64,000 nt of DNA, from positions 1,561,388 to 1,625,387 of the forward strand of contig NZ_PQBZ01000034.1 of assembly GCF_002964665.1 (NCBI RefSeq), written 5' to 3'. Of the stretch, positions 49,173 to 60,035 are shown one piece after another. The number at the start of each line of letters is the position of its first letter. Within the stretch, counting starts at the first letter, position 1. The notes beneath the pieces were generated by a model. It was not told the DNA's origin and made no database searches. It saw only the letters and a program-made list of their open reading frames with translations. Source of the stretch: Pseudoalteromonas sp. T1lg23B. GTDB taxonomy: Bacteria; Pseudomonadota; Gammaproteobacteria; Enterobacterales; Alteromonadaceae. A program made the position numbers and the translations under genes.

Positions 49173-51749
49173 ATGTCGATAGATTTATATTCAGAACATA
49201 CTATAAAACAACAAACCCCAATGATGCAGCAATATCTTAGGATTAAAGCTGAGCACCAAGATATTTTATTGTTCTATCGTATGGGCGACTTTTATGAATT
49301 ATTCTTCAATGACGCTATTCGTGCTGCCCAACTTTTGGATATTTCACAAACTCATCGAGGCAAAGCATCTGGCGCTCCTATTCCTATGGCAGGTGTTCCC
49401 TACCATGCGGTAGAGAACTATCTGGCGCGTTTAGTGCAAATGGGTGAATCAGTCGCAATTTGCGAACAGGTGGGTGATCCTGCCACCAGCAAAGGACCTG
49501 TAGAACGTAAAGTAGTCCGTATCGTGACACCCGGCACAGTCACTGATGAAGCCCTACTACAGGAACGTCAAGACAACTTGTTAGCTGCATTATGGCAAGA
49601 CAAACAAAATCATTACGGGGTTGCCTACTTAGATATTAATTCAGGTCAATTCAGCATTGTCGAATTAAAAACAGATGAAGCCCTAAGTTCTACATTGCAA
49701 CGTCTGCAGCCTGCTGAGCTGCTTTATCCAGAATCCTTTAAGAATCTGCACCTTATAGAGCAATACAAAGGGGCTCGCCGTCGTCCTGATTGGGAGTTTG
49801 ATTTAGACACAGCGAAACACTTGTTATGTCAGCAATTCCAAACCAAAGATCTGATTGGTTTTGGTGTAGAGCAAGCTCATACGGCTTTGGTTGCCGCTGG
49901 CTGTGTGATGCAATATGTTAAAGACACACAGCGAACCGCGTTACCACATATTCGTGCCGTTACCCTCGAAAAAAATGAACATGCCGTTATCTTAGATGCC
50001 GCAACGCGTAAAAACCTAGAGCTGACGCTTAACCTCTCAGGTAGCATTGATAATACATTGGCTCAGATATTAGATAAAACTGCAACAGCCATGGGTTCAC
50101 GCTTATTAAAGCGTCGCATTCATACACCCATACGTAATCGACAAGAGCTCAATGCTAGACTAAACGCTATCTCAAGCTTGATTGAAACACAATTATGTTT
50201 AGATACTTATGAAGCGCTCAAGCAAATTGGCGATATCGAACGCGTAGTGGCGCGTTTAGCTTTGTGTAACGCAAGACCTCGAGATTTGACGAGGCTAAGA
50301 AGCGCATTGCAAGCCCTTGAGCCATTACACCAGTTACTAACAGAAAGTAACGATGAACGAATTGCACAAATTTGTGCTCAATCCCCTACATTACCTAAGC
50401 TCCAAGATTTGCTAGAACGCGCGATTATCGACAATCCACCAATTCTTATTCGTGATGGTGGTGTAATAGCCACGGGTTACAACGCAGAATTAGATGAATG
50501 GCGTTCGTTAAGCCAAGGTGCGACCGATATCTTGGACAAGCTTGAGGAGCGGGAACGACAACGTACTGGGATCAGCACATTAAAAATAGGCTACAACAAG
50601 GTACATGGGTTTTATATCGAGATCAGCCGTGCAAATTCCCACTTGGTACCAGCTGATTATATTCGCCGCCAAACACTAAAAAACAATGAGCGCTACATCA
50701 TTCCTGAACTCAAAGAGCATGAAGATAAGGTGTTAGGTAGCCAAAGCAAAGCACTCGCTTTGGAAAAACAGCTATATGAGCAGTTATTCGAATTTATAGC
50801 GCCTTATCTGGAGCAACTACAACTGATGGCCGCGGCTTTAGCAGATCTAGATGTGCTCAATACGTTAGCTGAACGAGCTCAAACATTGGATTATTGCAAA
50901 CCCACTCTGACTGAGGGTGACGAGTTACACATCGAGCAAGGACGTCATCCTGTTGTAGAACAAGTCAGCAAAGACCCATTTATTGCCAACCCTGTGCACC
51001 TCAATAAACAGCGTAAGATGCTTATTATTACTGGACCTAACATGGGGGGTAAATCGACCTATATGCGTCAAACCGCTCTGATTGTTTTGATGGCACATAT
51101 AGGCAGCTATGTGCCTGCCAGTTCAGCGAGCATTGGACAAGTTGACAGGATATTTACTCGCATAGGTGCCAGTGATGACCTAGCCTCAGGCCGCTCTACG
51201 TTCATGGTTGAGATGACCGAAACCGCGACAATTCTTAACAATGCCACAGAGCAATCACTGGTGTTGATGGATGAAATTGGTCGCGGTACAAGTACCTATG
51301 ACGGTTTATCATTAGCCTACGCAACTGCTGACTATCTCGCTCGTCAACTCGGAGCTAAGACGCTGTTTGCAACACATTATTTTGAACTAACGGAGTTAGC
51401 CCAACAGCAGCCGGGGCTAGTAAATGTTCATTTGGATGCCGTAGAACATAACGACACAATTGCATTTAAACATACTGTTATGGAAGGCGCAGCCAGCAAG
51501 AGCTTTGGCCTACAGGTTGCCGGACTAGCGGGAGTGCCCAAAGCAGTGTTGCAACTCGCGAAACAAAAGCTAACCCAGTTAGAGAATCATCAAAGCGTAG
51601 TTGAGCCTATGCCAACGCAGCACTCACTGGCTTTACCTGAACCGACTCCCTCAAAGGTTGAGTTAACATTACGCGATATTGACCCCGATGAATTAAGTCC
51701 AAGAGAAGCACATGCGCTGCTTTACAAGCTAAAGCAATCACTTCTCTAG
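49173..51749 (+). CDS. mutS: MutS, DNA mismatch recognition protein
   Basis: 858 aa mismatch-repair ATPase. N-terminal mismatch-binding motif [11 protein letters not shown], then connector, lever and clamp domains, and the ABC-type ATPase with Walker [28 protein letters not shown] and FATHYFEL; the C-terminal part keeps the dimerisation tail. The ATG at 49173 with AGGTAG upstream gives the normal N-terminus. The promoter must lie within pncC coding sequence. Confidence 0.97.
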   Translation: MSIDLYSEHTIKQQTPMMQQYLRIKAEHQDILLFYRMGDFYELFFNDAIRAAQLLDISQTHRGKASGAPIPMAGVPYHAVENYLARLVQMGESVAICEQVGDPATSKGPVERKVVRIVTPGTVTDEALLQERQDNLLAALWQDKQNHYGVAYLDINSGQFSIVELKTDEALSSTLQRLQPAELLYPESFKNLHLIEQYKGARRRPDWEFDLDTAKHLLCQQFQTKDLIGFGVEQAHTALVAAGCVMQYVKDTQRTALPHIRAVTLEKNEHAVILDAATRKNLELTLNLSGSIDNTLAQILDKTATAMGSRLLKRRIHTPIRNRQELNARLNAISSLIETQLCLDTYEALKQIGDIERVVARLALCNARPRDLTRLRSALQALEPLHQLLTESNDERIAQICAQSPTLPKLQDLLERAIIDNPPILIRDGGVIATGYNAELDEWRSLSQGATDILDKLEERERQRTGISTLKIGYNKVHGFYIEISRANSHLVPADYIRRQTLKNNERYIIPELKEHEDKVLGSQSKALALEKQLYEQLFEFIAPYLEQLQLMAAALADLDVLNTLAERAQTLDYCKPTLTEGDELHIEQGRHPVVEQVSKDPFIANPVHLNKQRKMLIITGPNMGGKSTYMRQTALIVLMAHIGSYVPASSASIGQVDRIFTRIGASDDLASGRSTFMVEMTETATILNNATEQSLVLMDEIGRGTSTYDGLSLAYATADYLARQLGAKTLFATHYFELTELAQQQPGLVNVHLDAVEHNDTIAFKHTVMEGAASKSFGLQVAGLAGVPKAVLQLAKQKLTQLENHQSVVEPMPTQHSLALPEPTPSKVELTLRDIDPDELSPREAHALLYKLKQSLL

Positions 51750-51767
51750 CGCTGTTTAGACAAACAA

Positions 51768-51793
51768 AAAAACCACCTATAAAGGTGGTTTTT
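51768..51793. terminator. Bidirectional terminator between mutS and rpoS
   Basis: Perfect 11-bp stem AAAAACCACCT / AGGTGGTTTTT with an ATAA loop and T-tracts on both strands, between convergent genes. Confidence 0.9.
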
Positions 51794-51820
51794 CTTTGCA
51801 ACTACTACTTCAAGATCAAT

Positions 51821-52804
51821 TTATAACTGCTCAAATAAGCTGTCTGTGCTTAAGCCTTCATGTTGCAAAATGTCTTTTAAGCGTCTTAATGCCTCAACTT
51901 GTATCTGACGAACACGTTCACGAGTTAGACCAATTTCCCGACCAACATCTTCCAACGTGGAAGGTTCATAGCCTAAAAGACCGAATCGTCTTGCAAGCAC
52001 TTCGCGTTGTTTGGGGTTTAACTCACCTAACCAGTCGATGATATGGTTGTTAATATCGTTACTTTGTACCTCGCTTTCTGGGCCGTGGCCCTTTTCATCC
52101 GCGATAATATCTAACAGCGCTTTGTCATTATCACCACCAATTGGTGTATCCACAGAAGTGATTTTTTCGTTTAAACGCAGCATTTTTGTGACATCTTCTA
52201 CTGGGCGATCTAAACACTCTGCGATTTCCTCAGCGGTTGGTTCATGGTCAAGCTTCTGAGTTAACTCCCTTGCAGTGCGCAAATACACATTCAATTCTTT
52301 TACCACGTGAATAGGTAAACGGATTGTACGTGTCTGGTTCATAATGGCACGTTCTATGGTTTGTCTAATCCACCAAGTAGCATAGGTTGAAAAACGGAAC
52401 CCGCGCTCAGGATCAAACTTTTCCACAGCTCTGATCAAACCAAGATTACCTTCTTCAATCAGATCGAGTAACGCCAAACCTCGATTGTTATAACGGCGTG
52501 ATATCTTTACAACTAAACGCAAATTACTCTCAATCATGCGCTTACGCGATGCTTCGCAGCCTTTCAGCGCTTTTCGTGCGTAATAAACTTCTTCTTCCGC
52601 ACTTAGCAACGGTGAAAAACCAATTTCTCCGAGATAAAGCTGAGTTGCATCTAGGTTTTTGACATTTTCATCTTTGGCGAAGATGTCGTCATCATCATCA
52701 ATGTCTTCCAACAATTCGGCTTTTGAGCTATCTACATCGAGCTCGTCGAGCTTATCATCAAAATCGTCCGTTTTTTTGGTTTTAACATTTGCAGTTTGAG
52801 CCAT
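51821..52804 (-). CDS. rpoS: RpoS, stationary-phase sigma factor
   Basis: 327 aa group 2 sigma factor. Regions 1.2-2 ([70 protein letters not shown]), region 3, and region 4 with EVLARRFGL and [16 protein letters not shown]. The acidic N-terminus is longer than in E. coli. The ATG at 52804 has GGGAGG six bases upstream; an ATG at 52810 directly abuts that site. Downstream of nlpD, inside which the main rpoS promoter lies in relatives. Confidence 0.96.
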   Translation of the reverse strand: MAQTANVKTKKTDDFDDKLDELDVDSSKAELLEDIDDDDDIFAKDENVKNLDATQLYLGEIGFSPLLSAEEEVYYARKALKGCEASRKRMIESNLRLVVKISRRYNNRGLALLDLIEEGNLGLIRAVEKFDPERGFRFSTYATWWIRQTIERAIMNQTRTIRLPIHVVKELNVYLRTARELTQKLDHEPTAEEIAECLDRPVEDVTKMLRLNEKITSVDTPIGGDNDKALLDIIADEKGHGPESEVQSNDINNHIIDWLGELNPKQREVLARRFGLLGYEPSTLEDVGREIGLTRERVRQIQVEALRRLKDILQHEGLSTDSLFEQL

Positions 52805-52858
52805 ACGCATCCTCCCAAGTGAATGAATAGTGACGCTTTTTGCTATGCAGTGACGCCA

Positions 52859-53686
52859 CTACTTACTTGGCAAATATTTAACCGGATTAACAGCTTGACC
52901 TCTAAAACGAATTTCAAAACGTAACGCTGTTTTAGTGGCATCTGTACTACCCATTTCGGCAATTTTTTGCCCAACTTTAACTTTTTGCTGCTCAGTAACC
53001 TCAAGCTTCGAGTTATGTGCGTAAGCACTGAGGTAATCATCGTTGTGTTTCAAGATGATCAAATTACCGTATCCTCTCAAGGCACTGCCAGCATATACCA
53101 CAACCCCATCAGCAGCCGCCTTCACAGGGGCCCCTTCGACATTGGTGATTTGAAGTCCTTTATAACCATTTTCTTTACTAGAAAAATGTTTAGTCACCTT
53201 ACCTACGGCAGGCCAACGCCAACGTACCTTATTGGAAAATATAACTTTAGATTCGTTGTCATTTTTTCTGCTATGTTTTTGAACATACTCTCGTTGTTTT
53301 GGCTGATCAAGCTCTTTTTTCGTAATTTTGTTATTTTTTTGTTTCTTTTTACTGGACTTATCGGCGTTAGTTGTGTATTTTTTGCGCTTTTTATTTTTGT
53401 TTTGAGGATACTCTACATAAATAGTTTGTCCGGGGTAAATCACGTAAGGCGGCTTTATCCCATTTATTTGCGCAACTGTTCTGACATCTTTATTTGCGCT
53501 AAAAGCAATGGCAAAAAGCGTGTCTCCTTTTTGCACCTTATATCGATTATTTTCTATATGAATTTTTTGTGATGAACTGGACTTACCAGTAGACAAGCTA
53601 GTAACCGGTGCTGGAGTATGGCGACTTGTGCATCCAGCTAATAACATACAAACAGTTGTCAGTATCAACAGGTATGTTTTAAGCAT
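52859..53686 (-). CDS. nlpD: NlpD, LysM/LytM lipoprotein activator of amidase
   Basis: 275 aa lipoprotein: lipobox LLAGC (Cys19), LysM domain (about 50-95; YKVQKGDTLFAIAF), a strongly basic linker rich in Lys (about 95-150) and a LytM domain (about 170-270). The catalytic metal ligands are degenerate (LRFEIR instead of an HxH), as expected for an activator of AmiC rather than a peptidase. The Lys-rich linker is unusually basic for the family, probably favouring cell-wall contact. Confidence 0.93.
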   Translation of the reverse strand: MLKTYLLILTTVCMLLAGCTSRHTPAPVTSLSTGKSSSSQKIHIENNRYKVQKGDTLFAIAFSANKDVRTVAQINGIKPPYVIYPGQTIYVEYPQNKNKKRKKYTTNADKSSKKKQKNNKITKKELDQPKQREYVQKHSRKNDNESKVIFSNKVRWRWPAVGKVTKHFSSKENGYKGLQITNVEGAPVKAAADGVVVYAGSALRGYGNLIILKHNDDYLSAYAHNSKLEVTEQQKVKVGQKIAEMGSTDATKTALRFEIRFRGQAVNPVKYLPSK

Positions 53687-53758
53687 TTGTCACCTTTTTC
53701 CCTTTATTATTTTTGCGGTATTGTGGAACGGAACAACACACAGTTGTAGTCTTTACAA

Positions 53759-54397
53759 TTAAATAATGTCTCCAGCAACTAAAGGAACAAACCTTACAGG
53801 TGCTAGACGATGCTCGACAAACTGCTCTCCCTTGCGAACAAACAAAGTAAGTTGTTGATCCTGCTCCCCTAGTGGAACAATCAACGCACCTTCATCTTCA
53901 AGTTGAGCTAACAATTGTTTAGGAACCTCTTTTGCAGCTGCTGTAACAATAATGCCCGCAAAAGGTGCTTTAGAGTGCCATCCCTGCCACCCATCACCAT
54001 GTTTCATAGCAACGTTGTACAAATCCAACATGTGCAAACGTCGTTTGGCTTGCCACTGCAATGCTTTAATACGTTCAACACTGCACACCTCATCGAATAA
54101 CTGGGCGAGAATCGCTGTTTGATAGCCTGAGCCTGTTCCGATCTCTAGCACTTTCCCTACAACGCCCACCTGCCTTAAAACTTCAGTCATTTTTGCAACA
54201 ATGTAAGGCTGTGAAATTGTTTGCCCTTGCCCAATTGGTAATGCAGTATTTTCGTATGATTTATGTTTCAATACGTCGTCAACAAATAGGTGCCTAGGTG
54301 TGTTTTCCATCACCTTTAGCACCTGTTCATCTTGTACGCCCTGAGTTCTTAGCTGCTGAACTAGCGCATGGGCACTTCGTTTATAGCTGCTCAGCAC
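53759..54397 (-). CDS. pcm: Protein-L-isoaspartate O-methyltransferase
   Basis: About 212 aa repair enzyme that methylates isoaspartyl residues using SAM. Motifs: LPIGQGQTISQPYIVA, VLEIGTGSGYQTAIL (SAM), DGWQGW and RFVPLV. I choose GTG 54397, which has AGAGG upstream and follows the surE stop; a TTG at 54421 would overlap surE. Sits between surE and nlpD as in E. coli. Confidence 0.94.
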   Translation of the reverse strand: MLSSYKRSAHALVQQLRTQGVQDEQVLKVMENTPRHLFVDDVLKHKSYENTALPIGQGQTISQPYIVAKMTEVLRQVGVVGKVLEIGTGSGYQTAILAQLFDEVCSVERIKALQWQAKRRLHMLDLYNVAMKHGDGWQGWHSKAPFAGIIVTAAAKEVPKQLLAQLEDEGALIVPLGEQDQQLTLFVRKGEQFVEHRLAPVRFVPLVAGDII

Positions 54398-54399
54398 GG

Positions 54400-55149
54400 C
54401 TATTTGACCTCTTTCAACCAATTTGTCATAGCATCAAGACTGTCATACGCTGTCATATCAACTTTTAAAGGGGTAATCGCAGCATAACCATTGTTCACTG
54501 CGTGAAAATCCGTACCTTCTCCAGCATCACTTTCTGATCCTAGACTGCCATACCAAAATACATCTCTCCCCCACGGATCCCGCTGTTTTGTCATAGTTTC
54601 CGCTTTATGCCGAGCTCCAAGACGACAAACTTTTGCACCTTTAAGTTCCGTGATCGGAATGTCTGGAACGTTAATGTTGATAATTTGATCTCTTGGTAAA
54701 GGGTGACTCTGTAATTGCTTAATAATATCGAGTGTCACTTGTGCAGCGGTTTCATAGTGCGCTTCTTCTTTGGAACACAAAGATACGGCAATAGCAGGCA
54801 AGCCTAAGTGTCGCCCTTCTGTCGCCGCAGCGACTGTACCTGAATACAAAGTGTCGTCACCTAAGTTCGCACCACAATTGATGCCGGCTACCACAAGATC
54901 AGGCAACTCATCCATCAACTGGCTTACTCCCAAGTGTACACAATCTGTTGGGGTACCATTAACCGAGATAAAACCATTTTCCAAAACTGTGGCACGCAGC
55001 GGATTTAGTAAGGTCAATGAGCTACTAGCGCCACTGCAATTACGGTCTGGCGCGACCACCGTTACCTGTGCAATTTGTTTAAGAGCCTGATATAAAATCG
55101 CAATACCTTTGGCATGAACACCATCATCATTACTAAGCAGGATTCGCAT
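54400..55149 (-). CDS. surE: SurE, 5'/3'-nucleotidase
   Basis: 249 aa metallophosphatase acting on nucleoside monophosphates and short polyphosphate. N-terminal metal motif [40 protein letters not shown] and [12 protein letters not shown] 55149 with AAGAGG upstream; it overlaps the end of truD by 17 bases. Part of the truD-surE-pcm stationary-phase survival cluster. Confidence 0.96.
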   Translation of the reverse strand: MRILLSNDDGVHAKGIAILYQALKQIAQVTVVAPDRNCSGASSSLTLLNPLRATVLENGFISVNGTPTDCVHLGVSQLMDELPDLVVAGINCGANLGDDTLYSGTVAAATEGRHLGLPAIAVSLCSKEEAHYETAAQVTLDIIKQLQSHPLPRDQIININVPDIPITELKGAKVCRLGARHKAETMTKQRDPWGRDVFWYGSLGSESDAGEGTDFHAVNNGYAAITPLKVDMTAYDSLDAMTNWLKEVK

Positions 55150-56176
55150 CAACGACCTCTTGATTAAAGTTATCTTTACTTGCATCTCGATGCTGTACTA
55201 ACTCTCTTAATACAGCCGTAGCAAACGTCCCTTTTGGTAAACTAAACGACAATTTAATGGTAGCGCTATCTAGCGTTTCGACCTGTAATTGATTTGGTAT
55301 CAAACGCAATGCCCGTCGTTCTATTTTTAAGCCTAACTGGCCAAGACTCTGTTGCCAAGCACTATATGGTTCTAACCATTGTCTTTCTTGCTCTACTAAG
55401 CCCTTTTCGCCTTTGCCAACCATCGGGGCTGAAAGCATAATATCACCACTGCTTAAACGAGCGATTGTTTCATCACTAATATCATCTTCAAAAAATGCAT
55501 TACTGCCACTGAGTAAAAAAACTTCTCTGTGCCATGTCTTAGCTAAGCCGTGTTCAGCAACTCGCAGGCTCACTAGCTGATTAAAGATATGGGAGCGAGC
55601 TGCTGATATGACGATACCGCGTAACTTCTTATCGCGGATCTGCTCTCCTGCAAACAAACGCTCCGCCATTTCCAGATTATAGCCATCATGACCAAAGCGC
55701 TGCTCACCAAAATAGTTAGGTACACCCTGACGCACAGCATTGATTCGAGACAATATATCTAGTGGCATATCCACATTGCGCAAAATTATTTTAAAGTGAT
55801 TACCGCTATGACAACCCGTGCGAAGCTTACGATTATGCCTCGTTTGTTTCACAACAAATATACTGTCACTGTTAAGGGCGCTAAAATCAATATGCTTTTT
55901 TATGGCTACAGGTACACTAAACCATTGACTGCAAACGCCATGACGGTCTTTTAACCCAGCATAACTTACATCTCGAGGCGCCACGCCAGCTAGTTTAGCT
56001 ATTTGCTTGGCAACAAACTGTGTATTTTCACCCTTCTTAATCACTTGCAAACATACATGTTCACCTTCACCTGTGAGCACAATGTCCAAAATTTCATCGA
56101 CCATAAAGTCTTCTGCTGAGCTTTTAAAGTCACCACGCGATAATGGCTTGCCGTATAAATAGTTTAGCTGCTTCAT
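55133..56176 (-). CDS. truD: tRNA pseudouridine(13) synthase
   Basis: 347 aa. The catalytic Asp lies in the [17 protein letters not shown] stretch; [34 protein letters not shown] and [15 protein letters not shown] are TruD-typical. Modifies U13 in tRNA-Glu. The start overlaps the ispF stop by four bases. Confidence 0.96.
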   Translation of the reverse strand: MKQLNYLYGKPLSRGDFKSSAEDFMVDEILDIVLTGEGEHVCLQVIKKGENTQFVAKQIAKLAGVAPRDVSYAGLKDRHGVCSQWFSVPVAIKKHIDFSALNSDSIFVVKQTRHNRKLRTGCHSGNHFKIILRNVDMPLDILSRINAVRQGVPNYFGEQRFGHDGYNLEMAERLFAGEQIRDKKLRGIVISAARSHIFNQLVSLRVAEHGLAKTWHREVFLLSGSNAFFEDDISDETIARLSSGDIMLSAPMVGKGEKGLVEQERQWLEPYSAWQQSLGQLGLKIERRALRLIPNQLQVETLDSATIKLSFSLPKGTFATAVLRELVQHRDASKDNFNQEVVDANPA

Positions 56177-56649
56177 GATTTCATCAACACCACAACAGCA
56201 TGGGCTGATATCCCCTCTTTACGCCCTTCAAAACCCAGCTTTTCAGTAGTCGTTGCTTTGACGTTAACTTGGGTTATATCAGCCTCACAGTCCTGTGCTA
56301 AATTCTCACGCATTGCGTCGATATGAGGCCTCATTTTCGGTGCTTGAGCAACAATTGTCACATCACAGTTCCCTAACCGATAACCCATCTCCTTCATTTG
56401 TGCCACAACACGACGCAATAAAATCCGACTATCAATGCCCGCAAACTCGTCCGAAGTATCAGGAAAATGCTTACCAATATCACCTAATGCTAATGCACCT
56501 AACAGTGCATCACATAAGGCATGAATAGCCACATCACCATCAGAGTGCGCAATAAAACCATGCTGATAGGGGATTTTTTCTCCGCAAATCGTCAAAGGGC
56601 CTTCGCCACCGAATTTGTGTACGTCAAAACCGTGACCAATTCTAATCAT
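56173..56649 (-). CDS. ispF: 2-C-methyl-D-erythritol 2,4-cyclodiphosphate synthase
   Basis: 158 aa trimeric zinc enzyme of the MEP isoprenoid pathway. Metal ligands in GHGFDVHKF (Asp8, His10) and His in [26 protein letters not shown] and [16 protein letters not shown] loops are present. Overlaps ispD by eight bases. Confidence 0.97.
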   Translation of the reverse strand: MIRIGHGFDVHKFGGEGPLTICGEKIPYQHGFIAHSDGDVAIHALCDALLGALALGDIGKHFPDTSDEFAGIDSRILLRRVVAQMKEMGYRLGNCDVTIVAQAPKMRPHIDAMRENLAQDCEADITQVNVKATTTEKLGFEGRKEGISAHAVVVLMKS

Positions 56650-57346
56650 TGCTTTTATTCTCCCGCTGTTTTGCTAATAAAAAACACGCTAAGTCATAAT
56701 CTTCTGGAGTGGTGATTTTAATGTTATCGCTGCGACCAGGTATGAGTTTCACACTGTGTTGCGCCCATTCCATTGCTGACGCTTCATCAGTAATAGAGAC
56801 ACCTTTGCTAAGTGCTTGCTCTAGCGCATGTTTCAGTTGTTCGTAAGGAAAGAATTGTGGGGTCAGTGCTTGCCATAGCAGCTCCCGAGGAACTGTTTCA
56901 ATACTGTGGGTATGCCCTCTTTTGATGGTATCTTTTACTTTTGCGGCAAGAATGCCACCTTCATTGTGGGACACACACTCACTAACCAGAGTGCGGATAT
57001 CATCTGCTAATACCAGCGGGCGAGCCGCATCATGCACTAATACCCAATCTGGCTGGATTTGCGACAGAGCATTTAGGCCATTTAGTACCGAATCAGCTCT
57101 TTCGCTTCCGCCACTGACTCGCATAATTCTTTGATCCGACAGTGTCAATGCACTGAAATATTCGTCGCTATCACTCACTGCAACAACGATTTTGCAAAGT
57201 TCGCTGAGTTCACCTAATTTATCCAAGGTATGCTCAAGAATTGTTTTTCCCGCGACTTTTAAATACTGCTTTGGATAGCCTACTTGCATTCTGCTACCCA
57301 CTCCTGCTGCAGGGACTATGGCAGCTATTTTAATGGTTTGATTCAT
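56642..57346 (-). CDS. ispD: 2-C-methyl-D-erythritol 4-phosphate cytidylyltransferase
   Basis: 234 aa MEP-pathway enzyme, CTP-dependent. N-terminal [18 protein letters not shown] (CTP-binding), [19 protein letters not shown] and DEASAMEW motifs. Overlaps ftsB by 17 bases and ispF by eight, so the three are tightly coupled. Confidence 0.97.
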   Translation of the reverse strand: MNQTIKIAAIVPAAGVGSRMQVGYPKQYLKVAGKTILEHTLDKLGELSELCKIVVAVSDSDEYFSALTLSDQRIMRVSGGSERADSVLNGLNALSQIQPDWVLVHDAARPLVLADDIRTLVSECVSHNEGGILAAKVKDTIKRGHTHSIETVPRELLWQALTPQFFPYEQLKHALEQALSKGVSITDEASAMEWAQHSVKLIPGRSDNIKITTPEDYDLACFLLAKQRENKSND

Positions 57347-57623
57347 TATGTTTTCTTGGTAAAACTCGAATAAATGTTTCGTTTTCTTTGATCATGCCAA
57401 GCTCGTGACGAGCTCGCTCCTCAACCCCTTCTAGGCCGAGTTTTAGATCTTCGATATCCGCTTTGAGTAATTTGTTACGCTTAGATAACTTAGTGTTGAG
57501 CGCTTTATGTGAATTAACCGCACTTTTAATTTGCGTATAGTCTTGAATACCGTTATTACCAAACCATAAACGGTACTGTAGGAACAGCACTAGACTCAGT
57601 AGAATCAATTGAAATAAACGCAC
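57330..57623 (-). CDS. ftsB: FtsB, divisome protein
   Basis: 97 aa bitopic protein: one N-terminal membrane helix (about 4-20) and a periplasmic coiled coil (KALNTKLSKRNKLLKADIEDLK), then the GVEERARHELGMIKENETF motif typical of FtsB, which joins FtsL and FtsQ. Usually preceded by eno; here the next upstream gene is a hypothetical one. Confidence 0.95.
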   Translation of the reverse strand: MRLFQLILLSLVLFLQYRLWFGNNGIQDYTQIKSAVNSHKALNTKLSKRNKLLKADIEDLKLGLEGVEERARHELGMIKENETFIRVLPRKHNESNH

Positions 57624-57663
57624 GCGTTAGCCTCCCAAACTCAAGGCTATTGCATAATTCGCG

Positions 57664-58296
57664 TTAATGGTGTCGTTGTTTAGTCGCTTTAACATTGGTC
57701 CAATTTATCATACTGGCAAGCAGCATCTCTCTTAAGCTTAGCAAGCGGGGCGCAACGACCTTTTCGTATTGCCAGCGGTGACCACAGCATGCCATAATCA
57801 TTAACGGCTTTGTTGGTGTATACAACTTAAAGGTGCTCTGATGACTAACACCTGAACTGGCAAACCAACCATACTGGTTACAATGTACCTCATTGTCCCT
57901 TACTTGATCTAAGCTGTCCATGACTACCTGCATATATCCCGAGTCACAGATCAACACAGGAACCACCAGTCCTACTCTTGCTTTTTGTGTGAAAAAGCTA
58001 TGGTTTTTCTGCTGGTCAAAGTGTGGCGGTGTCTTCTTTTGTGGTGCTAACCAACAGCCATTTTGACTGTCTAATTGTAACGGCACCTCACCTTGTGTGA
58101 TATGTCGAGCAGCCCTTTCCACATAATACGGTAAACTCAGTAACTTGCGCTGCAACTGCTCACCACTAAATTGCTTGGCGAGAAGTGGAATTTCCCGAGC
58201 ATAAAACACGTTGACCAGCTCAGCAAACTGTAATCGCTCGTGCTCATTGTGCCATAGGTTGCTTTGCTTACTATCCGCTATATTCTGCTTGACCAC
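57664..58296 (-). CDS. Uncharacterised protein, 210 aa
   Basis: I do not recognise the family. It starts with GTG, with GGAGG six bases upstream, and shows no signal peptide or membrane segment. Notable stretches are YYVERAARHI, VGLVVPVLICDSGYMQVVMDSL and CCGHRWQYEKVV. It lies upstream of ftsB on the same strand, 40 bases apart, so it may share transcription. Its soluble, His- and Trp-containing character gives no clear function. Confidence 0.7.
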   Translation of the reverse strand: MVKQNIADSKQSNLWHNEHERLQFAELVNVFYAREIPLLAKQFSGEQLQRKLLSLPYYVERAARHITQGEVPLQLDSQNGCWLAPQKKTPPHFDQQKNHSFFTQKARVGLVVPVLICDSGYMQVVMDSLDQVRDNEVHCNQYGWFASSGVSHQSTFKLYTPTKPLMIMACCGHRWQYEKVVAPRLLSLREMLLASMINWTNVKATKQRHH

Positions 58297-58345
58297 ACAC
58301 CCTCCATCAACTGAGAAAAGTTATAGCATGGTAAAGACATGCAGG

Positions 58346-58825
58346 CTAGCCTTTCGCTCGCAACCCTAGTTTGGCGTTACCGTTTTCTAAAAACTGTACC
58401 ACCGCATCACGCTTTTTACCCAATAATAAACTACCGTCTGCTAAGAACATAAAATTCTGCCAGCAGCGCTTAAACACTTCAAAACGAGTTTCTATTATTT
58501 GGTCTCGTGACAAACAGAAATAAACCGTGGTGTTGTCTTCCCAATTTAAAAAAGCACATATCTGTTGTGGCAATGTTTGCTCACCATCTTCCCATGGCTG
58601 CTCCCAACTCACCTGCTCAGTCCAAGTCTCATCATTTCCAGGCCACTCTGATTTCGTGAAAAAATCTGGATGGTCCTTTTCTCTGGAAACCATCGTACTC
58701 CACAGCACGGCGGCCCGTTCACGGCTCATTGGTTTTATTGCGTTCAGATCAGCTTCATCTATGGGTAAATCCTGATGCTTGAACACCCAAGCTTTTTTAA
58801 ACTCATCTATAGAAATATAATTCAT
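58346..58825 (-). CDS. DUF2947-like protein
   Basis: 159 aa, rich in Trp and acidic residues: YISIDEFKKAWVFKHQDLP, KPMSRERAAVLW, WEDNTTVYFCLSRDQIIET and CWQNFMFLADG. I believe this is the DUF2947 family of marine gammaproteobacteria; no function is known. No signal peptide or membrane segment. Divergent from the DUF1653 gene. Confidence 0.7.
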   Translation of the reverse strand: MNYISIDEFKKAWVFKHQDLPIDEADLNAIKPMSRERAAVLWSTMVSREKDHPDFFTKSEWPGNDETWTEQVSWEQPWEDGEQTLPQQICAFLNWEDNTTVYFCLSRDQIIETRFEVFKRCWQNFMFLADGSLLLGKKRDAVVQFLENGNAKLGLRAKG

Positions 58826-58888
58826 TACTCAGCCATATTGGCACTCTCAATAACCGTCGAGTATACCGCACAGCAACAGGAGCGAACA

Positions 58889-59122
58889 ATGCAACAATCA
58901 CTAAAACCTGGCATTTATCAACATTACAAAGGTGCTAATTACAAAGTACATCATTTAGCAACACACAGTGAAACAGATGAGGTGATGGTGGTATATCAAA
59001 CTTTATATGGTGATTTTGATTTTTGGGTACGCCCACTGAGCATGTTTACCGAGCAGGTAATCATAAACGGCGTCCCAACTCCACGCTTTAAATACGTTTG
59101 TGCCAGTGAAGATACGAAATAG
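58889..59122 (+). CDS. DUF1653 small protein
   Basis: 77 aa. LKPGIYQHYKGANYKVHHLATHSET, VVYQTLYGDFDFWVRPLSMFTE is the DUF1653 pattern, a small beta-rich domain of unknown function. ATG 58889 with AGGAG upstream. A much longer in-frame reading starting near 58775 would run through the upstream promoter region and is not supported. Confidence 0.85.
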   Translation: MQQSLKPGIYQHYKGANYKVHHLATHSETDEVMVVYQTLYGDFDFWVRPLSMFTEQVIINGVPTPRFKYVCASEDTK

Positions 59123-59195
59123 ACTTCACGTCTAGAGTTATACTGTAGTTTTATGGCACTATAACCTCATCAGACCAGATCGTTAGGAAATTATT

Positions 59196-60032
59196 GTGAG
59201 CTTCGAAGGTACTAATAACTATATTGCCAGCAATGCACTGAAACAAGCCGTTAATGCAGCCGTTGTGCTCGAAAAGCCCTTATTAATAAAAGGTGAGCCC
59301 GGCACGGGTAAGACCATGCTGGCACAAGAGTTGGCTAACAGTCTAAACACCGAACTTATCCAGTGGCATATCAAATCAACCACCAAAGCGCAGCAGGGCT
59401 TATACGAGTACGATGCTGTATCCCGCTTACGTGACAGTCAGTTAGGTGATAAGAAAGTTCATGACATTAGTAACTACATCGTCAAAGGTAAGCTGTGGCA
59501 AGCATTTGAAGGAACACAACGTCCAGTACTGTTGATTGACGAAATTGACAAAGCCGATATTGAGTTCCCTAATGATTTGCTACTGGAACTCGACAAAATG
59601 GAGTTTCATGTTTATGAAACGGGTGAAAAAGTCAGTGCCAAAGTTCGCCCCATCGTGATCATTACCTCGAACAATGAGAAAGAGCTGCCCGATGCTTTTC
59701 TTCGTCGTTGCTTTTTCCACTACATAGATTTTCCATCGCCTGAACAGATGCAACAAATCATTGAAGTACATTATCCAAACATTAAGCAAGATTTGGTACA
59801 GCAAGCATTGGAATCGTTCTTTAAACTACGAGAAATACCGGGGTTGAAGAAAAAGCCAAGTACCAGTGAACTGCTAGATTGGCTCAAACTGTTGATGGCC
59901 GAAGATATTGATATAAGTACGCTACGAGATCAAAGTCATACCACAGGCCTGATGCCGCTGTTTGGTGCACTGTTAAAAAATGAACAGGATGTGAGTCTTA
60001 TCGAAAAGCTTGCTTTTATGAGTAAACGATAA
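59196..60032 (+). CDS. MoxR-type AAA+ ATPase
   Basis: 278 aa. Walker A GEPGTGKTM (about 37-45), Walker B LLIDEIDKAD, sensor-1 ITSNNEKELPDAFLRRC and a C-terminal lid. MoxR ATPases act as chaperones with von Willebrand A partners in metal insertion or protein activation. GTG start at 59196 with TTAGGAA upstream. Co-transcribed with the VWA gene, four bases apart. Confidence 0.9.
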   Translation: MSFEGTNNYIASNALKQAVNAAVVLEKPLLIKGEPGTGKTMLAQELANSLNTELIQWHIKSTTKAQQGLYEYDAVSRLRDSQLGDKKVHDISNYIVKGKLWQAFEGTQRPVLLIDEIDKADIEFPNDLLLELDKMEFHVYETGEKVSAKVRPIVIITSNNEKELPDAFLRRCFFHYIDFPSPEQMQQIIEVHYPNIKQDLVQQALESFFKLREIPGLKKKPSTSELLDWLKLLMAEDIDISTLRDQSHTTGLMPLFGALLKNEQDVSLIEKLAFMSKR

Positions 60033-60035
60033 ATT

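Noticed and set aside
52967..53572. Long plus-strand open frame (about 200 codons) opposite nlpD
   Set aside because: Fully antisense to a well-recognised gene, composition reflects the Lys-rich NlpD linker read backwards, no ribosome-binding site or family motif.
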